64,000 bases of DNA from Alcanivorax sp. DG881. Its GTDB lineage: Bacteria > Pseudomonadota > Gammaproteobacteria > Pseudomonadales > Alcanivoracaceae. Below the pieces are notes generated by a model, which worked only from the letters and a program-made list of their open reading frames with translations, had not been told where the DNA came from and ran no database searches. Below are positions 1-10,500 of this stretch, piece after piece (the first letter of the stretch is position 1; every line of letters starts with the position of its first letter). The stretch is from positions 1,231,717-1,295,716 of the forward strand of contig NZ_DS989915.1 in the NCBI RefSeq assembly GCF_000155615.1, read 5' to 3'. The translations under genes and the position numbers were made by a program.

Positions 1-2
1 AC

Positions 3-656
3 CTGGTGGAACTGTCTGTTTCTCACTACATGCTGGCACGGGGACTGGAAAGCGTGGGGCTGAGCGAAAAAGACCTGACCGTGGTGAACACCTCCGACGC
101 TGATCTGGTTTCTGCCTATACCAGTGATGACGTCACTGCCGTGGCCACCTGGAATCCGTTGCTCAGCGAAATCACCCGCATGCCGAACAGCCACAAGGTC
201 TTCGACTCTTCGAAAATTCCTGGCGAGATCATCGACCTGATGATCGTTAACACAGAAACACTCAACGCCAACCCCAATTTCGGCAAAGCCCTCACCGGTG
301 CCTGGTACGAGATCATGGCCACCATGTCCGCCGACGATGATGCCGGCAAAGCGGCCCGAACCTTCATGGGCCAAGCCTCCGGCACCGACCTGGCCGGCTA
401 CGAAGCGCAACTGGCCTCCACCCGCATGTTCTACCAACCCGCTGAAGCGGTGGAGTTTGTGAACAGCGCCGCACTGAAAGACACCATGCAGAAAGTGGCG
501 GGGTTCTCTTTCGACCATGGACTGCTGGGTGAAGGAGCCCCGGATGCCGGCTTTATTGGCATCGAAACGCCGTCTGGAGTTTATGGCAACAAGGGCAACA
601 TCAAACTGCGATTCATCCCGGACTATATGGCCATGGCCGCCGAAGGGAAGCTGTAA
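3..656 (+). CDS. ABC transporter substrate-binding protein of urea/guanidine operon, 5'-truncated by window
   Basis: This is the C-terminal 217 codons of a periplasmic solute-binding protein; the reading frame is open to the left edge, so the start and signal peptide lie outside. The text fits the NMT1/SsuA-like fold (for example VAEVTWNPL-like surroundings seen here as VATWNPL, then a long helical C-terminal half). It sits directly ahead of a permease, an ATPase, two DUF1989 proteins and a biotin-dependent carboxylase, the arrangement known for the 'urea carboxylase-related' ABC transporter. It should capture the nitrogen compound, most likely guanidine or urea, in the periplasm. The role is from context; substrate is inferred. 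Confidence 0.85.
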   Translation: MVELSVSHYMLARGLESVGLSEKDLTVVNTSDADLVSAYTSDDVTAVATWNPLLSEITRMPNSHKVFDSSKIPGEIIDLMIVNTETLNANPNFGKALTGAWYEIMATMSADDDAGKAARTFMGQASGTDLAGYEAQLASTRMFYQPAEAVEFVNSAALKDTMQKVAGFSFDHGLLGEGAPDAGFIGIETPSGVYGNKGNIKLRFIPDYMAMAAEGKL

Positions 657-740
657 AGACGCATCCGCACGGCACGCTGGCACGCAAGGTGCCGGCCTCT
701 GCCGCTGGCGAGCCATCTGCCTTCGCACCAAGGAAACGCC

Positions 741-1559
741 ATGAAGAAATTTATCAATCGCCGACCAGCCAACGCTGCTCGCTGGGCTTTGGGGATGCTG
801 CCTTTTGTGCTGCTTCTCATCATCTACATGCTGGCATCCGATGCCCGCCTGGCAGAGAACCCCAATGACAAACTGCTGCCTGCGCTGGATACATTTGTGC
901 AGGCCATCGAGCGGATGGCGTTTGAGCCCAGTAAGCGCACCGGTGACTACCTGATGCTTAACGACACAATGGCCAGCCTCCAGCGACTGGCCATTGGGGT
1001 CGGGATCAGTGCCCTGGTTGCCCTTATGGTAGGGATAGGGAACGGCACCATCCCCTTGATTCGTGCCACATTTTCCCCTCTGGTGACCGGCCTTTCTCTC
1101 GTGCCGCCCATGGCCATCCTTCCCGTTTTGTTCATCGTATTCGGGCTGGGAGAGCTGGCAAAGGTCATGCTGATCATTATTGGCATCACCCCTTTCATGA
1201 TCCGGGATCTTCAACAAAGAGCGCTGGAAATTCCCGCCGAACAAATCATCAAGATGCAGACACTGGGTGCTAACACCTGGCAAATCATTACCCGCCTGGT
1301 ATGGCCACAGTTGATGCCACGACTCATTGGCGTCGTGCGTCTCTCATTGGGACCCGCCTGGCTTTTCCTTATCGCCGCAGAAGCCATCGCTGCCACCGAC
1401 GGGCTCGGCTACCGGATTTTTCTGGTGCGCCGTTACCTGGCCATGGATGTGATTCTGCCCTACGTCATGTGGATTACCCTGCTGGCCTTTGCCATCGACT
1501 TCATTCTCAGCCGCTACTCGCAATGGCGCTACCCCTGGTTCCATGGAGGAAAGTCCTGA
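741..1559 (+). CDS. ABC transporter permease, urea/guanidine operon
   Basis: A 272-residue inner-membrane permease of the binding-protein-dependent type (SsuC/TauC-like). It has an N-terminal membrane anchor near residues 15-35 and several further hydrophobic segments. The cytoplasmic EAA-loop that docks with the ATPase is visible around residues 152-180 (EIPAEQ...LGANTWQ). Its stop overlaps the start of the ATPase gene (TGATG at 1557-1561), so the two are translationally coupled. It lies 84 bases after the binding-protein gene. Together these three genes form one importer; substrate assignment follows the carboxylase downstream. Confidence 0.88.
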   Translation: MKKFINRRPANAARWALGMLPFVLLLIIYMLASDARLAENPNDKLLPALDTFVQAIERMAFEPSKRTGDYLMLNDTMASLQRLAIGVGISALVALMVGIGNGTIPLIRATFSPLVTGLSLVPPMAILPVLFIVFGLGELAKVMLIIIGITPFMIRDLQQRALEIPAEQIIKMQTLGANTWQIITRLVWPQLMPRLIGVVRLSLGPAWLFLIAAEAIAATDGLGYRIFLVRRYLAMDVILPYVMWITLLAFAIDFILSRYSQWRYPWFHGGKS

Positions 1560-2347
1560 TGGCGATTATCGAGATGAAAAACCTGTGGAAGGAGTATGGC
1601 GACCAGGTGGTGCTGGAAAGGCTCAATGCCACCGTTCAGGAAGGTGAGTTCGTCACCATCGTGGGGGCCTCCGGTTGTGGCAAGACCACCTTTCTGAAAA
1701 TGCTGCTGGGCACAGAGGAACCTACCCGTGGAGAAATGCTACTGGATGGCCAACCTCTCACTCCCGAGCCCGATGACAGCCGCGGTGTCGTCTTCCAGCG
1801 GTACTCCGTGCTCAGTCATTTAACCGCACTGGACAATGTCATGCTTGGAGGCGAGCTGCAAAGCAGCCGTTGGCTGGGCATCAGTTTCGGCAAACAGCGC
1901 CGCAAGCTTCGCAAGGAAGCATTGGCAATGCTGGAATCGGTAGGCCTGGATCAGGCAGCAGACAAATACCCCCATGAACTGTCGGGCGGCATGCAACAAC
2001 GCCTTGCCCTCGCCCAGGCACTGATTAAGAAGCCTCGCATCCTGCTACTGGATGAACCTTTCGGTGCCCTGGACCCGGGCATCCGCGCCGACATGCACAA
2101 GCTGGTGCTGTCCCTGTGGAAAGAACAAAAGCTCACCGTGTTCATGATCACCCATGACATCAACGAAGGCTTCTATCTGGGCACCCGTCTGTGGGTCTTC
2201 GACAAACCCCGCCTGGACCCGCAAGCCCCCGGTGCCTACGGCGCCCGCGTGACCTATGACTTGCCCGTAGGGGACTGCCAAACCGGCACGCTTACCTCCA
2301 TTAACGAAAGCGTGGACAACACCAGCCGCGCCATCGACCGTTTTTAA
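1559..2347 (+). CDS. ABC transporter ATP-binding protein, urea/guanidine operon
   Basis: A 262-residue ATPase of the nitrate/sulfonate/taurine ABC family. It shows Walker A GASGCGKT near residue 36, the signature LSGGMQQR, and Walker [13 protein letters not shown]. The frame stays open upstream, but the ATG at 1559 is chosen because it begins the conserved MAIIEMKNLWKEYG segment and overlaps the permease stop. It energises import by the preceding permease. A longer C-terminal tail after the H-loop carries no recognised domain. Confidence 0.92.
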   Translation: MAIIEMKNLWKEYGDQVVLERLNATVQEGEFVTIVGASGCGKTTFLKMLLGTEEPTRGEMLLDGQPLTPEPDDSRGVVFQRYSVLSHLTALDNVMLGGELQSSRWLGISFGKQRRKLRKEALAMLESVGLDQAADKYPHELSGGMQQRLALAQALIKKPRILLLDEPFGALDPGIRADMHKLVLSLWKEQKLTVFMITHDINEGFYLGTRLWVFDKPRLDPQAPGAYGARVTYDLPVGDCQTGTLTSINESVDNTSRAIDRF

Positions 2348-2357
2348 GGTGCTCACC

Positions 2358-3104
2358 ATGACCGAATCACTCAGCAATTCTGCCACCCCCAGTCATGCCC
2401 TCTACAGCACTACCCTGCCCGGCAGCGCTCACTGGTCGCTGCGGGTACGCCGTGGTATGCAGCTGCGCTTCACCGACCTGGACGGTGGCGCCAACCTGGG
2501 CCTGCTGATGTACAACCCGGAAGACCTGTTGGAACGCTACAACGCACCGGACACATTAAAAGGCCAGCACACCTTCAAGCTGACCCGGGGCAACTGCCTG
2601 TATTCCGACATGGGCCGGGTATTCGCGTCCATTGTGGAAGACGACTTCGGCTGGCATGACTCCGTATGCGGGACACTCAGCGAGAAAGCGCTGCAAGAAA
2701 AGTACACCGCTCGCTCTTATCAGGATCACCACAATCAATGGACCCTCAGTGGTGAACACAGCTTCCTCACGGAACTGGCGAAATACGGCCTCACCGAACG
2801 GGACATGGCCGCCAACCTGAATCTGTTTTCCAAGGTCACCACCGACAATGACGGCAACCTGGTCTTTGATTCGTCTGCGGCCAAAGCCGGAGCCAGTCTC
2901 ACCCTGCGTTTTGAAATGGACACCCTGGTCATCCTGAACAGCTGCCCCCATCCGCTCAATCCAGCGAAGGATTACCCGATGAAGCCGGTAGGTATCGAAA
3001 TGCTCAAAGCGCCTCCGGTACCCGACGATGATTACTGCAAAAATTTTCGTCCGGAAAACATCCGCGCCTTCGAGAACAACCGACTTTACCACCTGGGCAT
3101 GTAA
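2358..3104 (+). CDS. DUF1989 protein UAAP1, likely carboxyguanidine deiminase subunit
   Basis: A 248-residue DUF1989 protein of the kind first called urea-amidolyase-associated protein 1. In related bacteria two DUF1989 paralogues (CgdA/CgdB) together convert carboxyguanidine to allophanate, which explains their constant pairing with the carboxylase. Conserved features include a GNCLYSD segment, a DDFGWHDSVCG-type motif with potential metal-binding His and Cys, and LNSCPHPLNP near the end. The ATG at 2358 is preferred over the GTG at 2349 because AAGGTG lies seven bases upstream. The next gene is a shorter paralogue. Family is clear; the deiminase role is established for homologues and inferred here. 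Confidence 0.87.
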   Translation: MTESLSNSATPSHALYSTTLPGSAHWSLRVRRGMQLRFTDLDGGANLGLLMYNPEDLLERYNAPDTLKGQHTFKLTRGNCLYSDMGRVFASIVEDDFGWHDSVCGTLSEKALQEKYTARSYQDHHNQWTLSGEHSFLTELAKYGLTERDMAANLNLFSKVTTDNDGNLVFDSSAAKAGASLTLRFEMDTLVILNSCPHPLNPAKDYPMKPVGIEMLKAPPVPDDDYCKNFRPENIRAFENNRLYHLGM

Positions 3105-3147
3105 GCCCGGCTGCATGTAACAGGCATTACGCAACAAGGGAAAAAAC

Positions 3148-3789
3148 ATGATCAAAGCAAGCCAACGTGAACCGAACCAGGCCAGCTTTCGCGAAGTGGT
3201 GGCGGCAGGTGATTACTTCATTCATACCGTGAAGCAGGGCCAGACCGTGCGTCTGCTGGATCTGGAAGGGAACCAGGCCGCCGACACCCTGTTCTACAGC
3301 GCCGCTGACCCGGCAGAACGCTACAGTGCCATGGACACCATCCGCGAACAGGGCAATGTCTACCTCACCGCCGGCACCACGCTGATGTCCAACCGGGTGA
3401 AGCCATTACTGGAAATTGTTGCCGACACCTGTGGCCGCCACGACACCCTCGGCGGCGCCTGTGCGACGGAAAGCAATACCGTGCGTTACGATCTGGAAAA
3501 GCGCTGCATGCATGCCTGTCGCGATAGCTGGATGCTCGCCGTTAACCAGCATCCGGAATTCGCCCTGGGCAAACGCGACATCACTCACAACATCAACTTC
3601 TTCATGAACGTGCCGGTCACCGCAGAAGGCGGCCTGACCTTTGAAGACGGCATTTCCGCACCAGGAAAATATGTGGAGCTGACCGCCTGCACGGATGTGG
3701 TCATCCTGATTTCCAACTGCCCGCAATTGAACAACCCCTGCAACGGATACAACCCGACACCGATCGAAGTGCTGATCTGGAACGATTGA
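3148..3789 (+). CDS. DUF1989 protein UAAP2, likely carboxyguanidine deiminase subunit
   Basis: A 213-residue DUF1989 protein, paralogous to the preceding gene. Shared landmarks are [15 protein letters not shown] near the start, [11 protein letters not shown] in the middle, HNINFFMNV, and a C-terminal [18 protein letters not shown]. The His and Cys residues in the middle motif are plausible metal or active-site ligands. In guanidine-degrading operons this subunit pairs with UAAP1. The gene starts 43 bases after its neighbour and is followed by the carboxylase, whose start is 77 bases downstream, so one transcript is likely. Confidence 0.88.
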   Translation: MIKASQREPNQASFREVVAAGDYFIHTVKQGQTVRLLDLEGNQAADTLFYSAADPAERYSAMDTIREQGNVYLTAGTTLMSNRVKPLLEIVADTCGRHDTLGGACATESNTVRYDLEKRCMHACRDSWMLAVNQHPEFALGKRDITHNINFFMNVPVTAEGGLTFEDGISAPGKYVELTACTDVVILISNCPQLNNPCNGYNPTPIEVLIWND

Positions 3790-3866
3790 TCGCGCCTGCC
3801 GGGACGACCCGGATACAGCGCAAGGATTCACAGCGGGACGGCCCGCTACCGTCAAGAGACACTCAC

Positions 3867-6800
3867 ATGTTCAACAAAGTGCTGATTGCCAACCGCGGCG
3901 CCATTGCCACCCGTGTTATCCGTACCCTGAAAAAAATGGGCGTCACCGCCGTGGCCGTTTTCGCCGAAGCCGACCGGGACTCCCTGCACGTCACCCAGGC
4001 GGATGAAAGTTACTGCCTGGGCGATGGCAACGCCCGGGATACCTACCTGAATCAGGATGCCCTGTTCGCACTGATGCAGGAGCATGGCGTGGATGCGGTG
4101 CACCCCGGCTACGGTTTTCTTAGTGAAAACCCCGATTTTGTGAAAGGCTGCGAAGCACGGGGGATTGCCTTTATCGGCCCCACCCCGGAGCAGATGAACA
4201 CCTTCGGCCTGAAACATACCGCTCGCGCACTGGCAGAAGAGACCGGTGTCCCGCTGCTATCAGGCACCGCCCTGCTCACCGATAAAAGTGCAGCGCTAAG
4301 TGCCGCCGACACCATTGGTTACCCGATCATGCTCAAGAGCACCGCTGGCGGCGGCGGCATCGGCATGCAGGTCTGCGAAAACGCGGCCAGCCTGGACAAA
4401 GCCTGGGATACCGTTCGGCGCCTCAGTGCCAATAATTTTTCCAACGACGGCGTCTTCATCGAAAAATATATCGCCCGGGCCCGCCATATCGAAGTGCAGG
4501 TTTTCGGCGATGGCCAGGGCAACGCTATCACCCTGGGCGAACGGGATTGCTCCGCCCAGCGTCGTCACCAGAAAGTGCTGGAAGAAACCCCGGCGCCGAA
4601 CCTGCCAGATGCAGTGCGCGCAGACTTGCATGCCACCGCAAAAAACCTCATGGAAGCCGTTCATTATCGCAACGCCGGCACCGTCGAATTCATTCTCGAC
4701 CAGGACAGCAACGCCTTTTATTTTCTGGAAGTGAATACCCGCCTGCAGGTCGAACACGGTGTCACCGAGCAGGTGTACGGCGTGGACCTAGTGGAATGGA
4801 TGCTACAACTGGCCGCCGGAAACTTGCCTGCCCTGGATACGCTCGGCACCCACCTCACCGCCAACGGTCACGCCATTCAGGCGCGGATTTACGCGGAAGA
4901 CCCGAACAAGGATTTCCAACCGAGCGCAGGACTGCTTACCGCCGTGCAGTTCCCCGATGCAGACGGGCAATCGCGCCGCATCGATCACTGGGTGGAAGCC
5001 GGGCTCACGGTGTCGCCCCTGTTCGATCCCATGCTGGCCAAAGTGATCGTTCACGAAACCAGCCGCGATGCCGCACTGGCCGCGTTGAACAGCACTCTCG
5101 CGGAAACCGGCATCGAAGGCATTGAAACCAACCGGGATTACATCCGCACCATTCTGGCGGACCCGGTCTTTGCCCAGGGCGAAATGACCACCCGCTACCT
5201 TAACGATTTCCGCTATCAGCCGTTCACCATGGATGTGCTGGCCGGAGGCACACTCACCACGGTGCAGGACTACCCTGGCCGCACGGGTTACTGGCCTGTG
5301 GGCGTTCCGCCATCCGGTCCGTTCGACAACCTAAGCTTCCGTCTGGGCAACCGCCTGCTCGGAAACGCGGAAAACGCCGCCGGGCTGGAATTCACTCTTA
5401 ATGGCCCCACGCTGAAATTCAACCAGGTCACCCGCATCGCCCTCACCGGTGCGGACATGCAAGCCACACTGGATGGTCAGCCGGTTGCCTCCTATTGCGT
5501 CATCGCGATACAGCCCGGGCAGATCCTCAAGCTGGGCAAGGTCAGCGGCGAAGGGGCCCGCGCCTATCTGGCCGTGGCTGGAGGCCTGCAGTGCACGCCC
5601 TATCTGGGCTCACGCAGCACCTTCACTCTGGGGCAGTTTGGCGGGCATGGTGGCCGCGCCCTGCGCACCGGCGATGTTCTGCATTTTCAGGAAGCCGCGC
5701 CGACACCGCCATCAGCAACCGTGCCGGACTCCCTCAAGCCCGCGCTCGGCAACCACTGGACCCTGCGCGTTATTTACGGCCCCCATGGCGCCCCGGACTT
5801 TTTTACCGACGACGACATGGCCATGTTCTTCTCCACCGACTGGCAGGTGCATTACAACTCCAGCCGCACCGGGATTCGCCTGGTCGGCCCGAAGCCCAGC
5901 TGGGCTCGCAGTGACGGCGGCGAAGCCGGCATGCATCCCTCCAACATTCACGACAATGCCTACGCGGTGGGCACGGTGGACTTCACCGGTGACATGCCGG
6001 TGATCCTCGGTCCCGACGGCCCCTCCCTCGGCGGTTTCGTCTGCCCGGCTACCGTGATCCTCGCGGACCGCTGGAAACTCGGTCAGCTGAAAGCCGGCGA
6101 CACCTTGCGGTTCGACGCCATCAGCCTGGAAGACGCGGATGCACTGGCGGAAGAACAGAACAACTGTGTAGCCGGCCTGCATGCCCCCGTGAAACAGGTA
6201 GAAAGCGCGGCCATGACTACTCCCATCCTCAACACCCTGTCCGCAGACGAGGCCGGGGTGGACGTAGTCTACCGCGCCGCGGGGGATCGCTATTTGCTGG
6301 TGGAATATGGCCCGCTGGTTCTGGATCTGCGTCTGCGTTTCCGTGCCCACGCCCTGATGCTATGGCTGGAAGAACAGAAACTGGATGGCGTTATCGAACT
6401 GACGCCAGGCATTCGCTCTCTGCAGATTCATTTCGATCCACTGCGACTACCGCGCCCTGCATTACTGAAAAAACTCGCCGACGCCGAACATGCCCTGCAA
6501 CGGCAGGACGATCTGGAAGTGCCTTCACGCATTGTCCATATCCCGCTGAGCTGGGATGACGAAGCCTGTCACCAGGCCATCGAAAAATACATGCAGTCCG
6601 TACGCAAGGACGCCCCCTGGTGCCCTTCCAACCTGGAATTCATTCGTCGTATTAACGGGCTTGGCAGTGTGGACGAGGTGAAAGAAATTTTGTTCAGCGC
6701 CAGTTATGTAGTCATGGGCCTTGGCGATGTGTATCTCGGTGCCCCGGTGGCAACACCCTACGACCCACGACACCGTCTGGTCACCACCAAGTACAACCCG

Positions 6801-7457
6801 GCCCGCACCTGGACGGCAGAAAACTCGGTGGGCATCGGTGGCGCCTACCTGTGCGTGTACGGCATGGAGGGTCCCGGTGGGTATCAATTCGTCGGGCGAA
6901 CCCTGCAAATGTGGAACCGCTATCGCCAGACTGACGCCTTTGATCAACCCTGGTTATTACGTTTCTTCGATCAAATACGCTTTTACGAAGTGAGTCACGA
7001 AGAGCTCAACCAGATACGTCGCGACTTCCCCAAGGGGCACTACCCGATTCAGGTGGAAGACACCACGTTCAGCCTGAGCGCGTACCAGCAATTTCTCGAT
7101 GACAACCAGCAGGACATCGCATCCTTCACCGATGCCCGCAATCAGGCATTTGATGCGGAGTTGCAACGCTGGGTGGAAAGCGGCCAGATCAATTTTCAGT
7201 CAGAGCAGGATCTGGACGCCGACAATGGCGCAGAGGATGTGGAAGGCACCCCTGTAGAGTCCCCGGTGGCTGGCAGCATCTGGAAACTGAAGGTGCAGGA
7301 AGGTGACAACGTGAGTCAGGGCGACGTGGTGGCGATACTGGAATCCATGAAAATGGAAATAGAAATCACCGCCCCCACCACAGGCAAGGTCATCGCCCTC
7401 GCCCGGCAGGAAGGCCAGCAGATCAATGCGGGCCAGGCCATCATGGTGCTGGACTGA
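3867..7457 (+). CDS. uca: Biotin-dependent urea/guanidine carboxylase
   Basis: A 1196-residue carboxylase, normal length for the family. Order of domains: biotin carboxylase (about 1-455, with ATP-grasp glycine loop AGGGGIGM and ERDCSAQRRHQKV); carboxyltransferase built of an AHS2/KipA-like part (about 460-780) then an AHS1/KipI-like part (about 800-1080); and a C-terminal biotinyl domain with the ESMKME motif, biotin lysine 1162. It adds CO2 to urea or guanidine with ATP. The ATG at 3867 is used because MFNKVLIANRG is the canonical N-terminus; an open frame starting at 3786 is non-homologous. The two adjacent DUF1989 genes favour guanidine as physiological substrate. No allophanate hydrolase follows it; the next gene is on the other strand. 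Confidence 0.93.
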   Translation: MFNKVLIANRGAIATRVIRTLKKMGVTAVAVFAEADRDSLHVTQADESYCLGDGNARDTYLNQDALFALMQEHGVDAVHPGYGFLSENPDFVKGCEARGIAFIGPTPEQMNTFGLKHTARALAEETGVPLLSGTALLTDKSAALSAADTIGYPIMLKSTAGGGGIGMQVCENAASLDKAWDTVRRLSANNFSNDGVFIEKYIARARHIEVQVFGDGQGNAITLGERDCSAQRRHQKVLEETPAPNLPDAVRADLHATAKNLMEAVHYRNAGTVEFILDQDSNAFYFLEVNTRLQVEHGVTEQVYGVDLVEWMLQLAAGNLPALDTLGTHLTANGHAIQARIYAEDPNKDFQPSAGLLTAVQFPDADGQSRRIDHWVEAGLTVSPLFDPMLAKVIVHETSRDAALAALNSTLAETGIEGIETNRDYIRTILADPVFAQGEMTTRYLNDFRYQPFTMDVLAGGTLTTVQDYPGRTGYWPVGVPPSGPFDNLSFRLGNRLLGNAENAAGLEFTLNGPTLKFNQVTRIALTGADMQATLDGQPVASYCVIAIQPGQILKLGKVSGEGARAYLAVAGGLQCTPYLGSRSTFTLGQFGGHGGRALRTGDVLHFQEAAPTPPSATVPDSLKPALGNHWTLRVIYGPHGAPDFFTDDDMAMFFSTDWQVHYNSSRTGIRLVGPKPSWARSDGGEAGMHPSNIHDNAYAVGTVDFTGDMPVILGPDGPSLGGFVCPATVILADRWKLGQLKAGDTLRFDAISLEDADALAEEQNNCVAGLHAPVKQVESAAMTTPILNTLSADEAGVDVVYRAAGDRYLLVEYGPLVLDLRLRFRAHALMLWLEEQKLDGVIELTPGIRSLQIHFDPLRLPRPALLKKLADAEHALQRQDDLEVPSRIVHIPLSWDDEACHQAIEKYMQSVRKDAPWCPSNLEFIRRINGLGSVDEVKEILFSASYVVMGLGDVYLGAPVATPYDPRHRLVTTKYNPARTWTAENSVGIGGAYLCVYGMEGPGGYQFVGRTLQMWNRYRQTDAFDQPWLLRFFDQIRFYEVSHEELNQIRRDFPKGHYPIQVEDTTFSLSAYQQFLDDNQQDIASFTDARNQAFDAELQRWVESGQINFQSEQDLDADNGAEDVEGTPVESPVAGSIWKLKVQEGDNVSQGDVVAILESMKMEIEITAPTTGKVIALARQEGQQINAGQAIMVLD

Positions 7458-7464
7458 AACCAGG

Positions 7465-7555
7465 AACTCACGAATTACGAGAAGCGAGAGTGCCAAGCCC
7501 GAAAAGTATTCGGGGTAATACTTTCTTTTATCTTTTCGTAACCCGTAACTCACAA
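7465..7555. repeat. Heptad-word inverted repeat (locus 1)
   Basis: Between the carboxylase and the next gene, 7-base words run in register: AACTCAC, GAATTAC, GAGAAGC from 7465, and on the right TTCGTAA, CCCGTAA, CTCACAA from 7535. The arms are imperfect reverse complements (12 of 15 over the core), separated by about 45 bases, so a long hairpin is possible. It lies between convergent genes and may end both transcripts. Confidence 0.6.
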
Positions 7556-7556
7556 A

Positions 7557-10500
7557 TTATGGGGCTATCGCGCAGGTCCCGGGCAGGCTGCGTTGGTCGA
7601 AAATCAGGAACCGGTTACTGGCCTGCGCTTCACACTGCCAACGCACGCCGTCCGGCCAGGTTATAGTGATATCGGCCTGCTGCGCACTGCCCAGACCAAA
7701 ATGCAGATCCGGCGGATTCTGGCCATTGAAGTTGGTATTGGCCATGCTGAAACGGGTTTGCGTTTGCTCACCGAATTCACCACCGACATCGGCAAACACC
7801 TGCACTTTTGCCCCCAACGCTTCCGTGTTCGGTGCAGCACCGACCAAACGCACCGACAGGAAACGGCTGGCAAAGCCATTACCCGTCTGGTTGCTAAAGA
7901 ACTGCAACCCCTTGGAGTGATCCAACAACGCCACATCCATGTCACCATCCCTGTCATAATCCAGGCAAGTGATTCCTCTTCCATCACTGGGTAACATCAA
8001 GCCCCATTGGAATGCTTGATCCTTGAAGGTTCCGTCACCCTGGTTAATAAAGAGCCGAGGCAAGGAGTCGAAATACTCCTGTGTAATCCTCTGGTAGTAG
8101 TCTTTCGTGGCTTGCTCGCTTTCATTGCTTACAATGCCATCAGGAATCGTTCCAAAACCGTTCACATGGAATATATCCAAAAAACCATCGTTATTGAAAT
8201 CAGCAAAACAGGCCCCCCAGCCCCAGCCCCCATCAGCAACGCCAGCCTCACCAGTAATATTTTCAAGAACAACATCACCACCATTGCTATTGTTACGATA
8301 CAGTCTATTACCCGTCACCCCCCAATTACCTTCAGCCTCACTATTTGGATCGTATATGGAGGTCACAAACCAATCTAAATCGCCATCATTGTCGTAATCT
8401 CCTAATGCTGCCCCCATTCCATTCTCATCGGAAATAACCTCCCTATCGGTGACGTTACCGAAGTGACCACTACCCTCCCCTTGCATAACCACGCTGGTGC
8501 CGAAATCAGATGCCAATAACAAGTCAATTTCACCATCGCTATTCATGTCTGCAAACTGGGGCGAAAAATTGAAATCTTGAGACATACTGTCGCTAGACAA
8601 TCCAGACTCACCGTCAAAATGCATCAATTCTTCACCACCGTTATTTTTCCAAAAAACAGGGGCAGTGAGGACATTTCCAGGAACCCAATGCGCCAGAAAA
8701 ATTTCCGGGTAACCGTCATTATTAGTATCTGAGAATGACATTCCATAGGTGTGCCTACTCATGGAAATATTCGCCACACGGTAATATTTATTACTGCTAT
8801 TACTTGAATAAACAGGCACATTTTTCTGCTTAATATTGCCAAATAACATTTCGCGCCGGTAATCCCCATTTAAATCTGCCATACCTACACCGGTAAACAG
8901 GCCTCCCGGGTCATCATCAAGCAACTCCATTGAATCAAACCCCGCCTGACCGCCTCGATTACGATAAAAAATCATACCCGAGGCCTCCCCACCGGCATAA
9001 GCCAGATCCAACCAGCAATTATCATCTAGATAACCTGCGCTCACTCCACCGGAAACCATCGTAGGCTCAATTGAAAACACATCAGAAACATCCCATGTTT
9101 CCGCATTAAAGCCGTGAGGGTGACTAGGTCTGCCCATAAAATCATACAGTCCGAACGCCAAATCATGGCGAGGGAGAAATACATTTAACCCGCTATTAAG
9201 TGCCAATACAGAGGGGTCCTCATCGCAGTCTCCCAATTCTGCGAAAGTGGCCAGCTCCGGAGCGGTAAAATTTAGCGCAACTGCTTTGGCATAATCCGAA
9301 GGCTCCGCCGGAGGCTCTTCTTCATCCGGTTCCGGATCGACAATCACGTCTGGCTTTGCCACCGGATTTTCACCATGTACCAAAAGATTGCCATCAGGGT
9401 CCTCGCTCAAATCCGGCGTCCATTGATTGCGGCACAGATAATTTTTCACACAATCATCGGTAAGCGAACGCAGAAATGCGGCCAGGTCGGCCACTTCACC
9501 GTCACTCAGTGCCCGGCCAGGCAATAACGGCTCTGCCAACAGGAAACTGCTGGTCTCAAGCGCTTTTCGGGTATGGGTCTCTGAATAGTCATAGCCGCCA
9601 AGCCCCTGGAACTGGGCCAGACCCGCCAACGAGAAATCATAGGTTTCAATCTCACCACGGGGATCAGCATGGTAGCGAATGGTATCCTGAAGCAGATCAA
9701 AGCTACCCGCATGGCCATAAGGCTGTGTGACACCAATATTCAACAGGCTCGGCACGCGGAAAGCATAGCGATCCTCTTCCTTGCGCGTGCTGGCCCAGCG
9801 GCCAATATCATCTTTTTCGGCACGCATGAAGCCGCGCCCGATTTGCGGAAACGCCACATTGTAGAATTTCTCATTGGTAAAGAAATCACCACTGTGGCAA
9901 CTGGCACACCCCAGGCCACCTTCATCCTTGCTGGCAAAGAAGCGTTGCGCCCCCCGTTTTGCGGACAGAGACAGCACATTATTATTGCCCTCAACATAAC
10001 GTTTCCACGAGGATTCAATAAAGATCATGGATTGCATGTAGGCCGCCAGGGCCCGCTGCACATTCACCAGTGTAATCACTTCTTCAGCACTGGCTTCGGG
10101 CTGGGAAAATGCCTGCCTGAACAGAGCCAACCAGTTTTCCGGGCCGTCATCCGACAACAGTCCACTGTCTCGCTCACCTCGCAATCGCGCCACCAGGCGC
10201 TCGCGGTATTGCTGCTGGGATTCCGCACTGAAAAGGTAGGCACGCATTTCGTTGTGATTGGTCAACGGGAATTTGGAGAATACCTCCATCAACCCCTCCG
10301 CCTCTGAGGCATCAGATACATTGCCGCTTTCCGGGGTGCGAATGGCCTGCCCTTTACCTCCGGCAGTCACGGTGTCATCCAGCACAAACACTCGCCCATC
10401 GAAAGTCATGCTGCGATCGAACAAGGCACTGTTGAACACCGTCTGACTGTTGCGGTGCATATTCGGTTTGCCGTCAGCAGCCGGGTCCAGATCGTTGTCA

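Noticed and set aside
1301..1558. N-terminal extension of the ABC ATPase
   Set aside because: It lies entirely inside the permease gene in another frame and is Arg/His-rich non-protein text; the real start is the coupled ATG at 1559.
3786..3866. Longer N-terminus for the urea/guanidine carboxylase
   Set aside because: The extra 27 residues do not resemble the family; MFNKVLIANRG at 3867 is the standard start.
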